A stretch of 64,000 bases of DNA from Thiocapsa marina 5811. GTDB lineage: Bacteria > Pseudomonadota > Gammaproteobacteria > Chromatiales > Chromatiaceae. Below, piece by piece: positions 8,764-16,502 of the stretch. The DNA lies in NCBI RefSeq assembly GCF_000223985.1, contig NZ_AFWV01000004.1:248001-312000 (forward strand), in the 5' to 3' direction. A model generated the notes under the pieces. It worked only from the letters and a program-made list of their open reading frames with translations. It was not told the origin of the DNA and did no database searches. The position numbers were made by a program, and so were the translations under genes. Numbering within the stretch: the stretch's first letter is position 1; the number at the start of each line of letters is the position of its first letter.

Positions 8764-9687
8764 ATGAAGATGAATCCAGCTACGTTTCACGACTCGGTGC
8801 ATCTGGAAAGTGACAAGCTTGAGCTACCTCACTCGGCGTGTCCATTCTGCGGGTCTACCAATCGAAAGCCTATATGCCTTTTGCAGAACGATCCAGAGGT
8901 ACTCTTGCTGCGATGCTCTGGCTGCCACGCGGATAGCGCATCGAGGATGCCCACTGAGCGCGCGTTGGCAGAATATTATGGCAACTATTACAACTCGTCA
9001 TGTCTCTCTAGCCGGGATGACAAGGTCACGTTCGCATCGGTCTCCCGTTTTGCTAAGCATCTGGCCGCCAAGTTCGTTCAATACCAGAGCGATTCAAGTA
9101 TTTCCATTCTGGACTTCGGGGGCGGTGACGGGTCTATCTCGCATGCGGTAGCCGTTGAACTTCTGAAGACATGTAACCGAGTAGACATATCAGTTGTCGA
9201 CTACACCGAACATCTGATCGTGCCGAGAGACAAGCGAATCTCTATATCCAGAAAAGACAACCTAGCGGAGATCTCTTCCGAATATTCCATCGTCATTGCG
9301 AGCGCAATCATCGAGCATCTTCCGAAGCCACGCGACACTCTGAGCGGGTTGCTGGAAAGATTGAAACCGGGTGGTGTGTTTTATGCTCGCACACCATACG
9401 TAGTGCCTTTGATGACACTGCTGTCTCCAATTGGAATCAAGCTTGATCTTACATACCCCGCACATGTGCATGATCTCGGGCAGGAGTTCTGGGAGTCATA
9501 TTTCGCTCGCGTCGCCACGCCTAACAGCTTCCGGATACTGCAGAGCAAGCCATCAATCGTGGCAACCAATTTTCGAGAACATTTCCTGACGACTCTGGCA
9601 GCCTATCTACTCAAAGCTCCCTGGTATCTCATCGGTCGGTCATACAAATTCGTCGGTGGTTGGGAAGTGTTTGTTCGGAAGAACTGA
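8764..9687 (+). CDS. SAM methyltransferase with N-terminal zinc-ribbon motif
   Basis: 307 residues. The N-terminus has two CxxC pairs (SACPFCGS and LLRCSGCHAD, about residues 25-58) like the zinc-binding head of sugar C-methyltransferases. A class I methyltransferase domain follows: ISILDFGGGDGSISHAV (motif I, about 116-132), then IVIASAIIEHLPKPRDTL and LERLKPGGVFYARTPY. The fold is typical of LPS and exopolysaccharide loci; the substrate is not known. The gene stands alone, 156 bp after the acyltransferase, and is followed by a nested inverted repeat before the convergent minus-strand genes. Confidence 0.78.
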   Translation: MKMNPATFHDSVHLESDKLELPHSACPFCGSTNRKPICLLQNDPEVLLLRCSGCHADSASRMPTERALAEYYGNYYNSSCLSSRDDKVTFASVSRFAKHLAAKFVQYQSDSSISILDFGGGDGSISHAVAVELLKTCNRVDISVVDYTEHLIVPRDKRISISRKDNLAEISSEYSIVIASAIIEHLPKPRDTLSGLLERLKPGGVFYARTPYVVPLMTLLSPIGIKLDLTYPAHVHDLGQEFWESYFARVATPNSFRILQSKPSIVATNFREHFLTTLAAYLLKAPWYLIGRSYKFVGGWEVFVRKN

Positions 9688-9723
9688 GCGCTGATGGCAG
9701 AGGTAGGGGTAAAACGATAGCAA

Positions 9724-9788
9724 GCGAACAAGATTGAATGAGTGGATCGTGTGACCAAAACGATCCACGATCGGAGCGGTTTGTTCGC
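9724..9788. terminator. Nested inverted repeat between convergent genes
   Basis: An inner perfect 9-bp stem, GTGGATCGT (9742-9750) with ACGATCCAC (9760-9768) and a 9-nt loop, sits inside an outer perfect 8-bp repeat, GCGAACAA (9724-9731) with TTGTTCGC (9781-9788). It lies in the gap between a plus-strand gene ending at 9687 and a minus-strand gene ending at 9893, the right place for a bidirectional terminator. There is no clear T-run on either side, so intrinsic termination is uncertain. A protein-binding or RNA-stabilising element is equally possible. Confidence 0.5.
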
Positions 9789-9892
9789 CGAGTGTCGGGG
9801 CATGAAGGCGACGTCGACATTCCGCATTGGTCGAAGAAGCTTCGACTCGCTGCTGTTCCAACTGGCGCCTGCTGGGGCCGTCGGTTCTATAC

Positions 9893-10525
9893 TCAGGGAG
9901 CGCCGGGAGGTACGGCCGCGTCCTCGATGATGTCGAGAACCTCCGGATAACTGATTAACTCAATGAACTCTTGTTCGTTTATGTGCATCGCGACGGCGGG
10001 GGTTATCTCGAATGCCTTGATTGCCAATGCTTCTGGCTTGCTATCTGTTGATCTGAGAAGGCGATCAATCACAACCTTCTGAGTCGCGGAAAGTGTTACT
10101 TCTCCATTTTCCTGGATTCCCGACTGGCCACTTCGACTACGCAATCTCACGATGACGGGGAGTCGACCAGCCGAGCGTATCCGATTGAGAAGCGACAAAT
10201 CAGCGGATTTGAAACCCGGCGCGGCCGTGGTCCTCAGGGGAGAGTCCTTCGCACCGGGTGGAGCATCGGCGTTCATCGATCTCTCCATTGCAAGGCTGGC
10301 GTAATCGGGCACGGCTGGCGACGCAGGTCCGGCAACGTGCATGCCGACATGTCGGAAATTTGGATCGAGCGGCACGCCGAATGTTACAGGAGCGGTGCTT
10401 CGGGAATCCCGAAGCGAGTGGGCGCTCTCCAATGGACCCGCGAAACCGGACGAAACGTGAAGGCCGCTTACCAACCACGCCAGCAAAAGGCAACTCAACG
10501 GACAAGGGACTCGAACGGGGGTCAT
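9893..10525 (-). CDS. Exported stand-alone I9-type (subtilisin propeptide-like) inhibitor domain protein
   Basis: 210 residues from the ATG at 10525, chosen because GGAGAGTTCG precedes it and a signal peptide follows (PLSCLLLAWLVSGLHVSSGFA). Residues ~115-205 align with the propeptide of the S8 protease encoded at 12863-14533: LPVIVRLR against VRVIVELK, LSATQKVVIDRLL against LSSVQNGLVDRLS, KAFEITPAVAMHI against KRFEVIPGMAMAV, and a shared ED-proline end. No protease domain follows; the frame ends with TGA just after the propeptide fold. Free-standing I9 proteins inhibit or chaperone cognate subtilases. That role is inferred here from similarity and from sharing strand and locus with the protease. 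Confidence 0.7.
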   Translation of the reverse strand: MTPVRVPCPLSCLLLAWLVSGLHVSSGFAGPLESAHSLRDSRSTAPVTFGVPLDPNFRHVGMHVAGPASPAVPDYASLAMERSMNADAPPGAKDSPLRTTAAPGFKSADLSLLNRIRSAGRLPVIVRLRSRSGQSGIQENGEVTLSATQKVVIDRLLRSTDSKPEALAIKAFEITPAVAMHINEQEFIELISYPEVLDIIEDAAVPPGAP

Positions 10526-10740
10526 CGAACTCTCCGATTCGATAAATCCAAGGATCGGAACCGCAACAATGGATCCATCTCTCGCCTGGTCACCTGAAGA
10601 GAATTGCTGCTCCGATTGCCGCGGCGACAATGGCAGGGTTCCGCCTGATGTCTCTTACTCGTGGTTAAGCATCTCCGGTGCCGAAAGGCAGCCACCCGAT
10701 GGAGGTAGCTGCCAGCGACCATGTGCGTCTCGGCACTGAT

Positions 10741-11595
10741 CTACGGGTTATCCATATCAAGCGCGCTTGGCGCTGGTGGGGCGACATCAATTGGGGTTGT
10801 ATTCGTTACCCCGAGGCGGTCCTGAATTGGACCGGACACCACTTCAGCCATCGATGGCGAAGGGGGTGGCGGCGCGAGGGCGTCAGGAGGCAACAGCGGG
10901 GGCATGTTGCTGCCATCAGTAGTCCGCGAACCGGAAACCCCTGACGGACGTCGATACTGCGCGGGCTCGGGGGGCTGTGGCATCTCGGCTGGTCCATCCG
11001 GATCCGACGCGGCGGGCGTTGTTTCGGTCCACGCATCAGGCGGATCTACCGTCGGTTCCCCGGTAACGCCCGTTTCCCCCGGGGGCAAAGGAACACGCGG
11101 GGGCACGCCGTCTCCTTGCGAGGCCGGCTCTGCCGCAAACGCGGGCGCTTCGTCGCTGCCGTGATTCAGGATCAGAACCCGCTCGATCGAACCATCGTCA
11201 CGAGACACAACAACCTTGTTATAGCGATCCAACAATTTTTCGAGGATCTGAGGCCAGCTCTCAGCTTCGACCACGCCGTCGATGCTGTCGTTTCGAACCC
11301 TGGCCTCGACATCGACGCGAATTCCGCTGCGGCTCTGCAGCGCTTCGGCAACGGCCCACAGGGGACGAGCGGCGACATCGATCCGAATGCCCGCTGGTGC
11401 CACATCGATAAGAAGCCTTGTATCGGAGCCGTCGCAGAATGCGTAACCGCCCGGAAAGGCGCTCAGCAGCACCATGAAACCTAGGTAGCTCCAAACCCGT
11501 TGCTCAGGCGAGCGATTCGGCACCCACCGGACCGCGCAAGGGAACAGTGTCAAGTTCTCCGCACGATCCAGGATTCCGAGTGGGCTTTTTGGCAT
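10741..11595 (-). CDS. Exported protein with STN-like domain and proline-rich tail
   Basis: 284 residues from the ATG at 11595, which has GAAGAGGAAG just upstream. An alternative ATG at 11652 overlaps the previous stop as ATGA, so coupled initiation there is possible. A hydrophobic segment near residues 36-54 (WSYLGFMVLLSAFPGGYAF) is a signal anchor or late signal peptide. Residues ~60-130, with DVAARPLWAVAEALQSRSGI and WPQILEKLLDRYNKVV, resemble the secretin/TonB short N-terminal (STN) fold. The remaining 130 residues are rich in Pro, Glu, Asp and Ser and look disordered. Function is unknown; gene order suggests a role with the neighbouring secreted protease. Confidence 0.55.
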   Translation of the reverse strand: MPKSPLGILDRAENLTLFPCAVRWVPNRSPEQRVWSYLGFMVLLSAFPGGYAFCDGSDTRLLIDVAPAGIRIDVAARPLWAVAEALQSRSGIRVDVEARVRNDSIDGVVEAESWPQILEKLLDRYNKVVVSRDDGSIERVLILNHGSDEAPAFAAEPASQGDGVPPRVPLPPGETGVTGEPTVDPPDAWTETTPAASDPDGPAEMPQPPEPAQYRRPSGVSGSRTTDGSNMPPLLPPDALAPPPPSPSMAEVVSGPIQDRLGVTNTTPIDVAPPAPSALDMDNP

Positions 11596-11648
11596 TGATG
11601 CTTCCTCTTCATGATGTCCGGGGCTCCTCCGGCCCGCCGCGTGATCCC

Positions 11649-12266
11649 TCATTTAGGCTGGGTAGGGCTCCCCGTAGACTTGCGGTCGACCGCAGTTTCA
11701 AGATCAGCCGGACTGAACGCCGCTGGAGGGGGTGCGGTCATCGGTGCCGGCGTCATTCCCGCTTGAGTCGGCGGGTCGACAACTACAGTCTCCTGACGGT
11801 CGGGTATCCCCGTTGCGCTTGAGCTCCGATCAGTTTTGTTTTGTGCGGGGAATACGATCTTTTGAGGAGCAGGCGGCAGCTCAAATACGAATAGATCGAG
11901 AGTCGGAGGGGGCGAAACGCCGACGTCCAAGGCAACACCTTTCAACAGCATCTGGACTGCGGCCTGAATGTCCGCTACGAACTTGGTCGTGGCTGGTTCG
12001 CTGGGTTTCCATACCGCATCGGGGCCGAGCCCCGGGACGATGTTGAGATTCTTGAGAAGCTCGACCGCGCCATTTGAGTCTGAGGCTGTGGTCTTGTGGC
12101 CGAGCTTGCCGGCTAGCTCTACAGCGAACTGCCCTTGAGTGGCTGTCTGTACCGATTCGGCATAGGCCGCGGTCGTGGCAAAACACATACAAATCGCCGT
12201 CAGCAGGAGCGAGGACACCCTGCTCGCTCCTCCCCGGTGTTGACGCTCAGTCGAAAATCCGCGCAT
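11649..12266 (-). CDS. Exported protein of unknown function with proline-rich C-terminus
   Basis: 205 residues from the ATG at 12266, preferred because a clean signal peptide follows (SSLLLTAICMCFATTAAYAE). An ATG at 12356 would add 30 residues and sits inside a hairpin. The mature N-terminal region (about 38-125) is predicted compact: GQFAVELAGKLG, VELLKNLNIVPGLGPDAVW, then ATTKFVADIQAAVQMLLKG. The last 80 residues are Pro/Thr/Ser-rich and probably disordered. I do not recognise the family. The stop overlaps an upstream ATG of the following STN-like gene (ATGA), so the two are likely co-translated. Both share the pattern of compact head plus proline-rich tail. Confidence 0.6.
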   Translation of the reverse strand: MRGFSTERQHRGGASRVSSLLLTAICMCFATTAAYAESVQTATQGQFAVELAGKLGHKTTASDSNGAVELLKNLNIVPGLGPDAVWKPSEPATTKFVADIQAAVQMLLKGVALDVGVSPPPTLDLFVFELPPAPQKIVFPAQNKTDRSSSATGIPDRQETVVVDPPTQAGMTPAPMTAPPPAAFSPADLETAVDRKSTGSPTQPK

Positions 12267-12351
12267 GATAAATCCGAAACCCGCATGACAGGCAGCTCGG
12301 TGATCGGGGACAAAGTGACCGCCGAGCGGCGCAAACCTGCTTAGACTCCTT

Positions 12352-12384
12352 TCCATGCCCCTTAACGGGGTAAGCGGGCATGGA
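12352..12384. promoter_or_regulatory. Strong hairpin ahead of the exported-protein gene
   Basis: TCCATGCCC (12352-12360) pairs perfectly with GGGCATGGA (12376-12384), and the loop contains a further CTTA/TAAG pairing, so one long stem can form. It lies on the minus-strand transcript between the small secreted protein gene (ends 12424) and the next exported gene, and overlaps the alternative start at 12356. It lacks a T-tract. Possible roles are partial terminator, RNA processing site or translational control of the downstream genes. Confidence 0.5.
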
Positions 12385-12423
12385 ACGGATCATGTTTCCC
12401 CTTTCTCCGAAGGAGTCGCCGGG

Positions 12424-12807
12424 TCAGTACTTGTAGAGCCTGACGTGATCAAACGTTGTGGTCGTATTGAAGTTGATCCCGAGCCAATGACCCGAGGCGG
12501 CCGCGGCGATGAAGGTCTTCTCGCACTCATTGTCGTCGCACCACACCCATACGGGAGCGGTGCTAGAGGACCCATAAAAGCTCTCCAAATAGGTCCACGT
12601 TTTGTTGTCCCCGATTGCCCGGTATGTTTGCTGGACCTTTGTCCAATAGAACCCTGGGGTTATCTGGACCGTAGCGCCAGTCACGCCGCTCAGATCGCTC
12701 TGGGCGGATGCAGCCTCGGGAGCGGCCTGCGCAAAGGACAACGTCGAGCAGAGAGCGAGCAATCCGGAAGCGGCGAGGCTTGAGAGAAACGCAACTCGAT
12801 TCGTCAT
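12424..12807 (-). CDS. Small secreted protein homologous to the C-terminal domain of the adjacent S8 protease
   Basis: 127 residues. A signal peptide (FLSSLAASGLLALCSTLSFAQA) precedes a short linker, then a ~75-residue domain at 52-127. That domain aligns along its whole length with residues 485-556 of the protease encoded just upstream: shared QQTYR, TW-YLES, a W, DNE-E, I-A-A, HW-G, then V-R-YKY at the very end of both proteins. The ATG at 12807 has a good AGGAAA site. The stop of the protease gene lies 55 bp upstream, so the two are likely one transcript. I know no name for the domain. It could be a secretion, surface-attachment or substrate-binding module supplied both in cis and in trans. 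Confidence 0.7.
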   Translation of the reverse strand: MTNRVAFLSSLAASGLLALCSTLSFAQAAPEAASAQSDLSGVTGATVQITPGFYWTKVQQTYRAIGDNKTWTYLESFYGSSSTAPVWVWCDDNECEKTFIAAAASGHWLGINFNTTTTFDHVRLYKY

Positions 12808-12862
12808 GGCTAATTTCCTCGTAGAGTTCGTCGAAGGTCACTGGGCTAAAGGCATGCGGGAA

Positions 12863-14533
12863 TTAGTATTTGTAAACCCGCACGTCGCTCACGGTGAAGG
12901 AGGTTCCGGAGATGCTACTGACGCCGACTCCAACCCAATGGTCGGCGGCGGTTGCTTCGATCAAGGATTCCTCCGCCTCGTTGTCGTTGAGCGCGATCCA
13001 GGTACTGTTGCTTTCGAGGTAACACCAAGTGACCGTTTCGCCGAGACCGCGATAAGTCTGCTGGCAGTGATCCCAGTTCAGTCCTATGTTGAGGCCTGTC
13101 GGCAGGGCGGCCAAGGCGTTGTCAAGATCGATCCTCGGCTTGTTTCCCACCGTGGCGCCGGTCCAGATCGGGACTCCCGTGCTTTCCAGTGCATTCTCCA
13201 CGGCCGTCACGGAGGCGACCCCGTTCTTGGACTTCATCAGCGCCCACGCGCCCGTCACATGCGGTGCGGCCATGGATGTGCCGCTGGCGAACCCGTAGCC
13301 GGTACCGCAGTCCTGAGTCCAACCGTTGACGGACGAGCAGATGTCGCTACCCGGTGCCATCACATCGACCCATGACGCGGCATTGGAAAAGCTGGACTCC
13401 GCATCGGACTTGGTCGAGCTACCCACCGTGATCGCAGTCGAGATGCAGCCCGGCGCGCCTGTCATGTTGGTGAACCCGTTGTTCCCCGAGGAGATGACGG
13501 TGGCGATTCCGACATTGCGGAGGTTGTCGATGATCGGCTTTCGGGAATCTGTATCGCAAACGGCCGTGTAGGCCCCTCCGCCGAGGCTCATGTTCGCGGC
13601 GGCAATGGCGTAACTGTTGCGAAGCGCGTGTACCCGCTCAAGCCCCCGGATTTGGTCGGAGGTGAAACTCAAAGCACAGTCGGTGGTCGAGTATCCGATG
13701 CTCTGGCAGTAAGCGGCGTTGAAACGGGAAAAAACCTGTACGGCGATCACTGTCGCATCGCGCCCGACACCATGCATGGTTCCTCCACTCGACGCCCCGT
13801 TCCGGCCTGCGGCAATCCCGGCGACATGGGTGCCATGGCCGCAACCGCGGATGGTGGCGGCTGAGCAATCAAGTCCGGAGCCGGAGGCCGTCGAGGAGCT
13901 GACGCCTCCCGGGCACAGTGAAGTCGAGGTGCAGCCAGACCCGCAGCTTCCGCTGGTGGAGTAGCAAGCCTCCGAGACGACCTTGCCAGTGAGGAAAGGG
14001 TGTGTCTTGGTCACCCCGGTGTCGAGGATGGCGACGGTTTGGGAGCCGCCTCGGTAACCTTGGTTCCAAGCTAGGTCTGCATCGATTAGGGGGATGCTCT
14101 GGTACAGAGTCGCCGGTTGCGGGACGTCTTCGTGGACCGCCGCCACTGCGGGGTCGTCGAGGATGTGCTGCAGCGCCGTTGCGTCGACGGCCATCGCCAT
14201 ACCCGGTATCACCTCGAACCTTTTGACCGAATTTTGGTCGATGCCGCCATACTGGCTCAGTCGATCTACGAGGCCATTCTGAACTGACGAGAGCCCCGCC
14301 GAGAAGTCTTCTGCGCCGATGCTTGCGGATGGCACCTTCAGCTCGACGATGACGCGGACGATGCCCTCCCGGCTAACCTTGTCAAGTAATCCCGCGACAC
14401 GCTCTTGAGCCGCGAGCTCGATTTCCGCGTCTACTTGCGGCGACTGCGCCATCAAGGCGCCGCTCGTGAGAGTCAAAGCCAGGATCGCGAGACAGGCTCG
14501 CATCGTTGGCCAAGAGACAAGTGGTCTTTTCAC
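12863..14533 (-). CDS. Secreted S8-family subtilisin-like serine protease
   Basis: 556 residues, starting at a GTG directly behind a strong GAGGAGGTGA site. Order: signal peptide (to about residue 30), I9 propeptide (57-138), catalytic domain (about 145-478), C-terminal domain (485-556). The catalytic triad is complete: D171 in VAILDTGV, H233 in GHGTHVAG and S420 in GTSMAAPHVTG, with oxyanion N351 in SSGNNG. Many cysteines (CYSTSGSCGSGC region and others) point to disulfides and an extracellular location. The C-terminal domain recurs as a separate protein in the next gene, and the propeptide recurs as a separate protein at 9893-10525. The gene leads a five-gene minus-strand set of exported proteins. 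Confidence 0.92.
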   Translation of the reverse strand: MKRPLVSWPTMRACLAILALTLTSGALMAQSPQVDAEIELAAQERVAGLLDKVSREGIVRVIVELKVPSASIGAEDFSAGLSSVQNGLVDRLSQYGGIDQNSVKRFEVIPGMAMAVDATALQHILDDPAVAAVHEDVPQPATLYQSIPLIDADLAWNQGYRGGSQTVAILDTGVTKTHPFLTGKVVSEACYSTSGSCGSGCTSTSLCPGGVSSSTASGSGLDCSAATIRGCGHGTHVAGIAAGRNGASSGGTMHGVGRDATVIAVQVFSRFNAAYCQSIGYSTTDCALSFTSDQIRGLERVHALRNSYAIAAANMSLGGGAYTAVCDTDSRKPIIDNLRNVGIATVISSGNNGFTNMTGAPGCISTAITVGSSTKSDAESSFSNAASWVDVMAPGSDICSSVNGWTQDCGTGYGFASGTSMAAPHVTGAWALMKSKNGVASVTAVENALESTGVPIWTGATVGNKPRIDLDNALAALPTGLNIGLNWDHCQQTYRGLGETVTWCYLESNSTWIALNDNEAEESLIEATAADHWVGVGVSSISGTSFTVSDVRVYKY

Positions 14534-14944
14534 CTAGTCACCTCCTCGTTGCTTGGATTATCGGTTCGCACTCTCGGGCAGCTTGGAACTGGATCCAGTC
14601 TGTAACCAAAACGACTGTTCTTTCGGGCGACTGGCTCAAAGTCGACGCCCCTTCGGTACAGCGATCGGGCGAAGATCCTAACTCCTCCTTTCCAGATTTC
14701 TATTTCTGCTGGTCCGGAGCAAGCTTCCTCGTTTGGCGGGCCGCGCAGGCGAATCTCATGAGTGGCAATCGGCTTTTACCCTACCATCACGGTGAGTAAA
14801 GCATAGGCCACTTAGTAAGCCTCTACAAGAATTTGGCGCATCGCCAGCAGCAAAAAAAACGAGGGTTGGTAAAGCCATCTTAATGATCCAGGTCTGACGT
14901 CCCTTGTCATCAAGTCAGTATAATTCAGAACGGCCGTGGCAGCA
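14534..14944. other. Intergenic region upstream of the protease gene
   Basis: About 410 bp. Apart from the protease ribosome site at its left edge I see no gene, no clear repeat and no tRNA. The promoter for the protease set should be here on the minus strand, but I cannot pick a convincing -35/-10 pair. Confidence 0.4.
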
Positions 14945-15744
14945 GGAAAAGGGGTCAGGTTCGTTTTCTGCTAAGCTTTCCCCATGCCTAGACGCCCGCG
15001 AGTCCATCTTGATGGTGTGCCGTTGCACCTCGTGCAGCGCGGGCACAACCGTGGTGCCTGCTTCTTCGACGAGCAGGATTATCACGCCTACCTGGGATCG
15101 TTGGGGGATGCGCTGCAGCGCGAGCAGTGCGCGCTGCATGCCTACGTGTTGATGACCAACCACATCCACCTGCTCGTCACGCCGCGGGACGCCGGGGCCA
15201 TACCCAGGTTCATCATGGCGATCGGCCGCCGCTACGTGCAGCACATCAACCACACCTACGGGCGTACCGGAACCCTCTGGGACAGTCGCTACCGATCCTC
15301 GTTGGTCGAAGAGGACACCTACCTTCTGCTTTGCCAGCGCTACATCGAGCTCAATCCGGTCAGAGCGGGAATGGCGGACGACCCCGCCGCCTATCGCTGG
15401 TCGAGCTACCGAGCAAATGCTCCTGGGGAACCCAACGCCCTGCTGTCGCCTCATCCGCTGTACCTGGCCTTGGGGCAGGACAAGGCCGGTCGGGAAGAGG
15501 CTTATCGCGCCCTGTTTCGGACGGCGCTCGATGACGAACCGATCGGGGAGCTCCGCATGGCCCTCAACCAAAACCAACCGGTCGGAAACGCACGCTTCTA
15601 CGAAGAGATCGAAGCAATGACCGGGCAACGTCGAGAGCTTCGGCAGCGGGGACGCCCGCGCAAAGCGGAAGCGGCCGAGGTCGTGGGGGAGTCTGCGCAA
15701 CAAGAGCTACCGCTCTAGATCAACTGAACCTGACCCTTTTCCCC
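14945..15744 (+). mobile_element. RAYT unit: transposase gene bounded by terminal inverted repeats
   Basis: GGAAAAGGGGTCAGGTTC at 14945-14962 is answered by GAACCTGACCCTTTTCC from 15726, an inverted repeat with a single missing C. The pair encloses the Y1 transposase gene with little spare sequence. This arrangement, with GTCAGGTTC ends facing each other, is characteristic of single-gene RAYT/REP units. The unit sits between the protease set and the toxin-antitoxin genes. Confidence 0.75.
14984..15718 (+). CDS. REP-associated tyrosine transposase (Y1_Tnp family)
   Basis: 244 residues. The HUH-type metal site is MTNHIHLLVTP (about residues 56-66), and a tyrosine nucleophile candidate is in LLCQRYIELNPVRAGM (about 117-132). 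The opening PRRPRVHLDGVPLHLVQRG is typical of the family, and the C-terminal extension is basic. RAYT proteins cut and join single-stranded DNA at REP hairpins and are usually single copy and domesticated. The frame is complete and looks functional. Degenerate copies of the flanking GACCC-CTTT sequence recur at 17711-17750. Confidence 0.88.
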   Translation: MPRRPRVHLDGVPLHLVQRGHNRGACFFDEQDYHAYLGSLGDALQREQCALHAYVLMTNHIHLLVTPRDAGAIPRFIMAIGRRYVQHINHTYGRTGTLWDSRYRSSLVEEDTYLLLCQRYIELNPVRAGMADDPAAYRWSSYRANAPGEPNALLSPHPLYLALGQDKAGREEAYRALFRTALDDEPIGELRMALNQNQPVGNARFYEEIEAMTGQRRELRQRGRPRKAEAAEVVGESAQQELPL

Positions 15745-15898
15745 GCATCAACAACGCCGAAACCAAACAAGCAATTGCGACAGTCATTGAGCGCAGAGCT
15801 GCCGGGTTGCAGGCGAGACGGGCTTTCTGATCATCGGTCCGCCGGTGCGGCGCTCGGACATCGCGATCCGGGGCGTTGACGCGCGGCGAACGCGGTTG

Positions 15899-16225
15899 CT
15901 AGTCGCGCACCAGCCGTTCCAACATCAGCGAGGCCAAGTCGCGTCTGCCGTCGAGCACCGCCAGCACGACGACCTGATCCGGCTCGATCCGATAGACGAT
16001 CCGCCAGGGCCGCTCGATCAGCTCGCGATATTGGAGAACATCCACGACCTTCAGCTCCGGCAATACACGACCACGCTCGGCAGCAAGGCAAAGTGACTCG
16101 GCCCGCTCCTCCAAGCGGTCGAGCACCGCGACCGCGTTTTCAAAGGAGTCCTCGGCAATGAAATCGACAATGAGCTCCAGGTCGGCGCGGGCGGTCTCGG
16201 TCCAGCGGACACGACGCTCATGCAT
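15899..16225 (-). CDS. ParE/RelE-family toxin
   Basis: 108 residues from the ATG at 16225 (HERRVRWTETARADLELI). The ParE-type core is present: the N-terminal helices, then RELIERPWRIVYRIEPDQVVVLAVLDGRRD. The family members poison gyrase or cleave mRNA; which applies here cannot be told. The start lies 8 bp inside the antitoxin gene, the normal antitoxin-first overlap of type II modules, implying coupled translation and autoregulation by the pair. The region 15745-15898 downstream shows no gene. Confidence 0.82.
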   Translation of the reverse strand: MHERRVRWTETARADLELIVDFIAEDSFENAVAVLDRLEERAESLCLAAERGRVLPELKVVDVLQYRELIERPWRIVYRIEPDQVVVLAVLDGRRDLASLMLERLVRD

Positions 16226-16502
16226 CGGATGACGATGTGCCCTGGAATCGCTCTCGCAGCGCAGCGAAGACATTCCCTTGATCAGTCAGCCTTCCCGCGC
16301 GAGCATCTGCCTCCCCCTGCGCCATGAGCCTTAGCATCACCAGCGCCTGCTCACGACGCTGATACGCTGCATAATCCTCCACGACCGCACGTGCGCGGCC
16401 GTTCTGCGTCAGGACGATCCGGCTCGGCTCGTCGCGGATCTTATCGAGCAGCCGGCTCGCATCGGCCTTGAACTCACTCAAGCTGAGGATGGAATCGCTC
16501 AT
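16218..16502 (-). CDS. Phd/YefM-family antitoxin
   Basis: 94 residues. The N-terminal DNA-binding Phd/YefM fold reads LSLSEFKADASRLLDKI, then PSRIVLTQNGRARAVVEDYAAYQ, with a C-terminal tail (about 55-94) that would wrap the toxin. It is the first gene of the module and overlaps the ParE-like toxin. It should neutralise the toxin and repress the shared promoter just upstream of 16502. Confidence 0.85.
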   Translation of the reverse strand: MSDSILSLSEFKADASRLLDKIRDEPSRIVLTQNGRARAVVEDYAAYQRREQALVMLRLMAQGEADARAGRLTDQGNVFAALRERFQGTSSSDA

